This document shows positions 5,741 through 7,509 of a DNA stretch of 7,509 bases, piece by piece. Below the pieces are notes generated by a model. The model did not search any database. It was given only the letters and a program-made list of their open reading frames with translations, and had not been told where the DNA came from. Numbering within the stretch: the stretch's first letter is position 1; the number at the start of each line of letters is the position of its first letter. Both the position numbers and the translations under genes were made by a program. Origin of the DNA: Cyclobacteriaceae bacterium (GTDB taxonomy: Bacteria; Bacteroidota; Bacteroidia; Cytophagales; Cyclobacteriaceae); the NCBI GenBank assembly GCA_013140395.1, contig JABFSY010000010.1, forward strand, positions 1-7,509, written 5' to 3'.

Positions 5741-5769
5741 TTTAGGTTACCAAAAAATTTAACCCTAAA
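5741..5769. repeat. Imperfect inverted repeat in the divergent intergenic region
   Basis: TTTAGGTTA (5741-5749) faces TAACCCTAAA (5760-5769), complementary except for one bulged base, around a 10-base A-rich loop. A further dyad, AATTGA-A-TCAATT, lies just to its left (5730-5742). Neither strand carries a following U-tract, so it is not a terminator. It could be an operator for either divergent gene. Confidence 0.4.
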
Positions 5770-5770
5770 G

Positions 5771-5784
5771 ATGCCTTAAATCAA
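5771..5784 (-). promoter_or_regulatory. Possible degenerate FNR-like site 6
   Basis: ATGCCTTAAATCAA matches site 2 at 10 of 14 positions, with the right half and spacer (CTTAAATCAA) well kept and the left half lost. It lies 15 bases before the propeller-gene ATG, directly in front of that gene's candidate -7 element. This is a position for repression, if it is bound at all. Confidence 0.2.
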
Positions 5785-5785
5785 T

Positions 5786-5793
5786 TATTTTTG
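5786..5793 (+). promoter_or_regulatory. Candidate -7 element of the propeller-sensor promoter
   Basis: TATTTTTG matches TAnnTTTG at every defined base and ends six bases before the ATG at 5800. The transcript would have an extremely short leader. No clear TTTG -33 element is seen 19-21 bases upstream. Confidence 0.4.
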
Positions 5794-5799
5794 GGTGTT

Positions 5800-7509
5800 A
5801 TGCGTAGCATATCCCTTTCTATTGTTTTTTTATGGATACATCTTTTAGATGGGAATGCTCAATCGCTTCTTTCCGGCTATGCATTGAAAGATCTCAGCAT
5901 TACACAATGGACGGCAGAAGAAGGGCTATCTTCCAATAATACAACTTCGGTATTTCAAAGTTCAGACGGGTTATTATGGATTACCAGTTTCAACGGCTTT
6001 ATGACTTTTGATGGCGAACGTTTTGAAACATACGATCGCAACAATTTATCTTTTCTGGAAACGGATGGATTTTATGCCGTCATTGAAAATACTGACGGCT
6101 CTATTTTAATTGGGTCGCAAGGCAGTGGCCTTATAAAATACAAGCTAGGAGAGTTTAGCAACTATCAACCTCGACATGGTATTGTACCAAAGTCTATCCG
6201 TTCACTGTTGCGATTGAAAAATGGCGATGTCATTATTGGGAGTAATAATGGTGGTCTTTTTCATTTGCAAAATGACACCATCAAAAATGTCTACCATGAA
6301 CAGCTTCAAGGTGCTACTGTAATGGCTCTAGTGGAAGATGCTTCCGGAAAAATTTGGATCGGGACAGATGGGAATGGTTTATTCTCTTGGGAAACTCGTA
6401 CGCAACCTCAGCCCTTCAAAACGGAAGGAGTGTTTAGTAAAAACGTTGAAGCCTTAGCCCTTTCTTCCAAAGGCATTTTATTCATTGGCACAACAAAAGG
6501 TTTGATTTCAATTGAACTTATAAATAATCAACTTAAATCTCATTCAGATCTTGATGATAATTCGATCAATGCCCTTTGGATAGATGAAACATTTACGATA
6601 TGGATTGGAACAGAACGTGGGCTAATTCGGTATAATGAAAAGCTTCCTACACCAGATGTGCTTCAATCTAAAAATCAAATTGATTTTGTGCGCATCACGA
6701 AAATAGCTAATGATCTTGAGGGGAATTTGTGGATCACCTCAAATCGTTCCGGCCTTGTCAGGCTCAAAGAAACTAATATCACCAATATTCAAATACCCAC
6801 TATCAGCAGCAACCGCGTCAATATAGTTCATGAAACAAAAGATGGAAGACTTTATGTGGGAACAGATGCAAACCAACTGGATATCTGCGAGAATAATAAA
6901 TGCCAGACGATCTTGTTAAAGACATCGATCGGAGGGAATGGCATTCGCGACATTTTTGAAGAATCGAAAAATTCACTTTGGTTGGCTACCTATTCAGGAA
7001 TAATACACATCCAAGAGGGTAAAGAAATAGTCTATTCCATGGCTGAAGGAATGCCTGCCAATGATTTTCGTACAGTCACGAAAGATAGACAAGGAAACTT
7101 TTGGTTTGGCAGTCGATCGGGTGGGCTTGTAAAATTTAAGGATGGAAACATTCTACGTGTATATCAACAAGGCAGTGGGCTAGAGTCGAATTATATTTTG
7201 GCCGTCACCGAGATGCAGAATGGCGATATCTATGTGGGAACACACAGCGGTGGGATGACTATTATTTCACCAAACGGAGAAACCAAGACCCACCATTTGC
7301 GAAAAGATGACGCAGGAATACTCTTTTTTAATATCGACCAAGATAAACAAGGGAAGGTTTGGGTGATGGCGAACATCGGCCCGATTCAATTTACGGGTGA
7401 TAGCCTCCGACCCATTTTGCTTCATGGCGACAAGAAAAGCAAAACTTACTTTGATTGGATTGATGATGAAGTGGGAAGCGCTTGGATCACTACAAGCAGC
7501 GGAGTACTG
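5800..7509 (+). CDS. Two-component-type beta-propeller sensor, N-terminal part
   Basis: The frame is open from the ATG at 5800 to the window edge (570 codons, no stop), so the gene is truncated by the window. Residues 1-20 form a signal peptide (MRSISLSIVFLW..., ending GNAQ). The opening ITQWTAEEGLSSNNTTSVFQSSDGLLWI contains the phrase typical of two-component-regulator propeller (Reg_prop) proteins. About 13 repeats of the form (D)G-x-(L/I)-(W/Y/F)-(I/V)-G-(T/S)-x-x-GL follow. Clear ones are near residues 59, 102, 144, 185, 227, 267, 310, 352, 393, 434, 476, 520 and 559. This fits two seven-bladed propellers, a periplasmic ligand-sensing array, with the fourteenth blade just outside. Known relatives continue with a Y_Y_Y domain, a membrane helix and a histidine kinase, LytTR, HTH or GGDEF output, but which one cannot be seen here. 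It is divergent from the Crp/Fnr gene across 114 bp. Confidence 0.92.
   Translation, partial: MRSISLSIVFLWIHLLDGNAQSLLSGYALKDLSITQWTAEEGLSSNNTTSVFQSSDGLLWITSFNGFMTFDGERFETYDRNNLSFLETDGFYAVIENTDGSILIGSQGSGLIKYKLGEFSNYQPRHGIVPKSIRSLLRLKNGDVIIGSNNGGLFHLQNDTIKNVYHEQLQGATVMALVEDASGKIWIGTDGNGLFSWETRTQPQPFKTEGVFSKNVEALALSSKGILFIGTTKGLISIELINNQLKSHSDLDDNSINALWIDETFTIWIGTERGLIRYNEKLPTPDVLQSKNQIDFVRITKIANDLEGNLWITSNRSGLVRLKETNITNIQIPTISSNRVNIVHETKDGRLYVGTDANQLDICENNKCQTILLKTSIGGNGIRDIFEESKNSLWLATYSGIIHIQEGKEIVYSMAEGMPANDFRTVTKDRQGNFWFGSRSGGLVKFKDGNILRVYQQGSGLESNYILAVTEMQNGDIYVGTHSGGMTIISPNGETKTHHLRKDDAGILFFNIDQDKQGKVWVMANIGPIQFTGDSLRPILLHGDKKSKTYFDWIDDEVGSAWITTSSGVL

Overview
The window looks like chromosomal DNA from a member of the Bacteroidota, probably of the Cytophagales type. 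The grounds are an outer-membrane TonB-dependent receptor with an N-terminal carboxypeptidase-regulatory-like domain, a very long two-component-type beta-propeller sensor, A-rich leaders in place of Shine-Dalgarno sites, and several candidate promoters of the Bacteroidota TAnnTTTG type. No mobile element, CRISPR array, tRNA or rRNA was seen.

Left part (1-1507, minus strand). The window opens inside a DUF2147-family secreted protein gene whose frame is broken at an 8-bp tandem repeat. After a short gap comes a complete AI-2E/PerM-family membrane permease gene.

Middle (1517-4010, minus strand). A complete TonB-dependent receptor gene ends in a strong rho-independent terminator. The U-tract of that terminator lies only about 10 bases before the permease start codon.

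Control region (4011-4276). This is the most interesting stretch. A 14-bp FNR-like dyad, TTGATCTAAGTTAA, occurs three times exactly (4063, 4100 inverted, 4176) and once in a diverged copy (4212, inverted). The four sites form two inverted pairs arranged in mirror symmetry. The two outer sites lie the same distance (37.5 bp, centre to G) from a TTTG element, one facing the receptor and one facing rightward. This suggests a divergent promoter region controlled by one Crp/Fnr-type factor.

Right part. A small 53-residue ORF overlaps the GTG start of an NAD(P)-binding, NmrA-like/atypical SDR gene. That gene converges, with a 9-bp gap, on a Crp/Fnr-family regulator gene. A fifth copy of the dyad touches the regulator's own start codon, and its recognition helix carries the E..SR pattern that FNR uses to read TTGAT half-sites. 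The simplest model, which is inference, is a small regulon: the Crp/Fnr protein controls itself, the SDR gene and the TonB receptor. Divergent from the regulator, after a 114-bp region rich in dyads, starts a two-component-regulator propeller protein. It has a signal peptide and about 13 visible blades and runs off the right end of the window.
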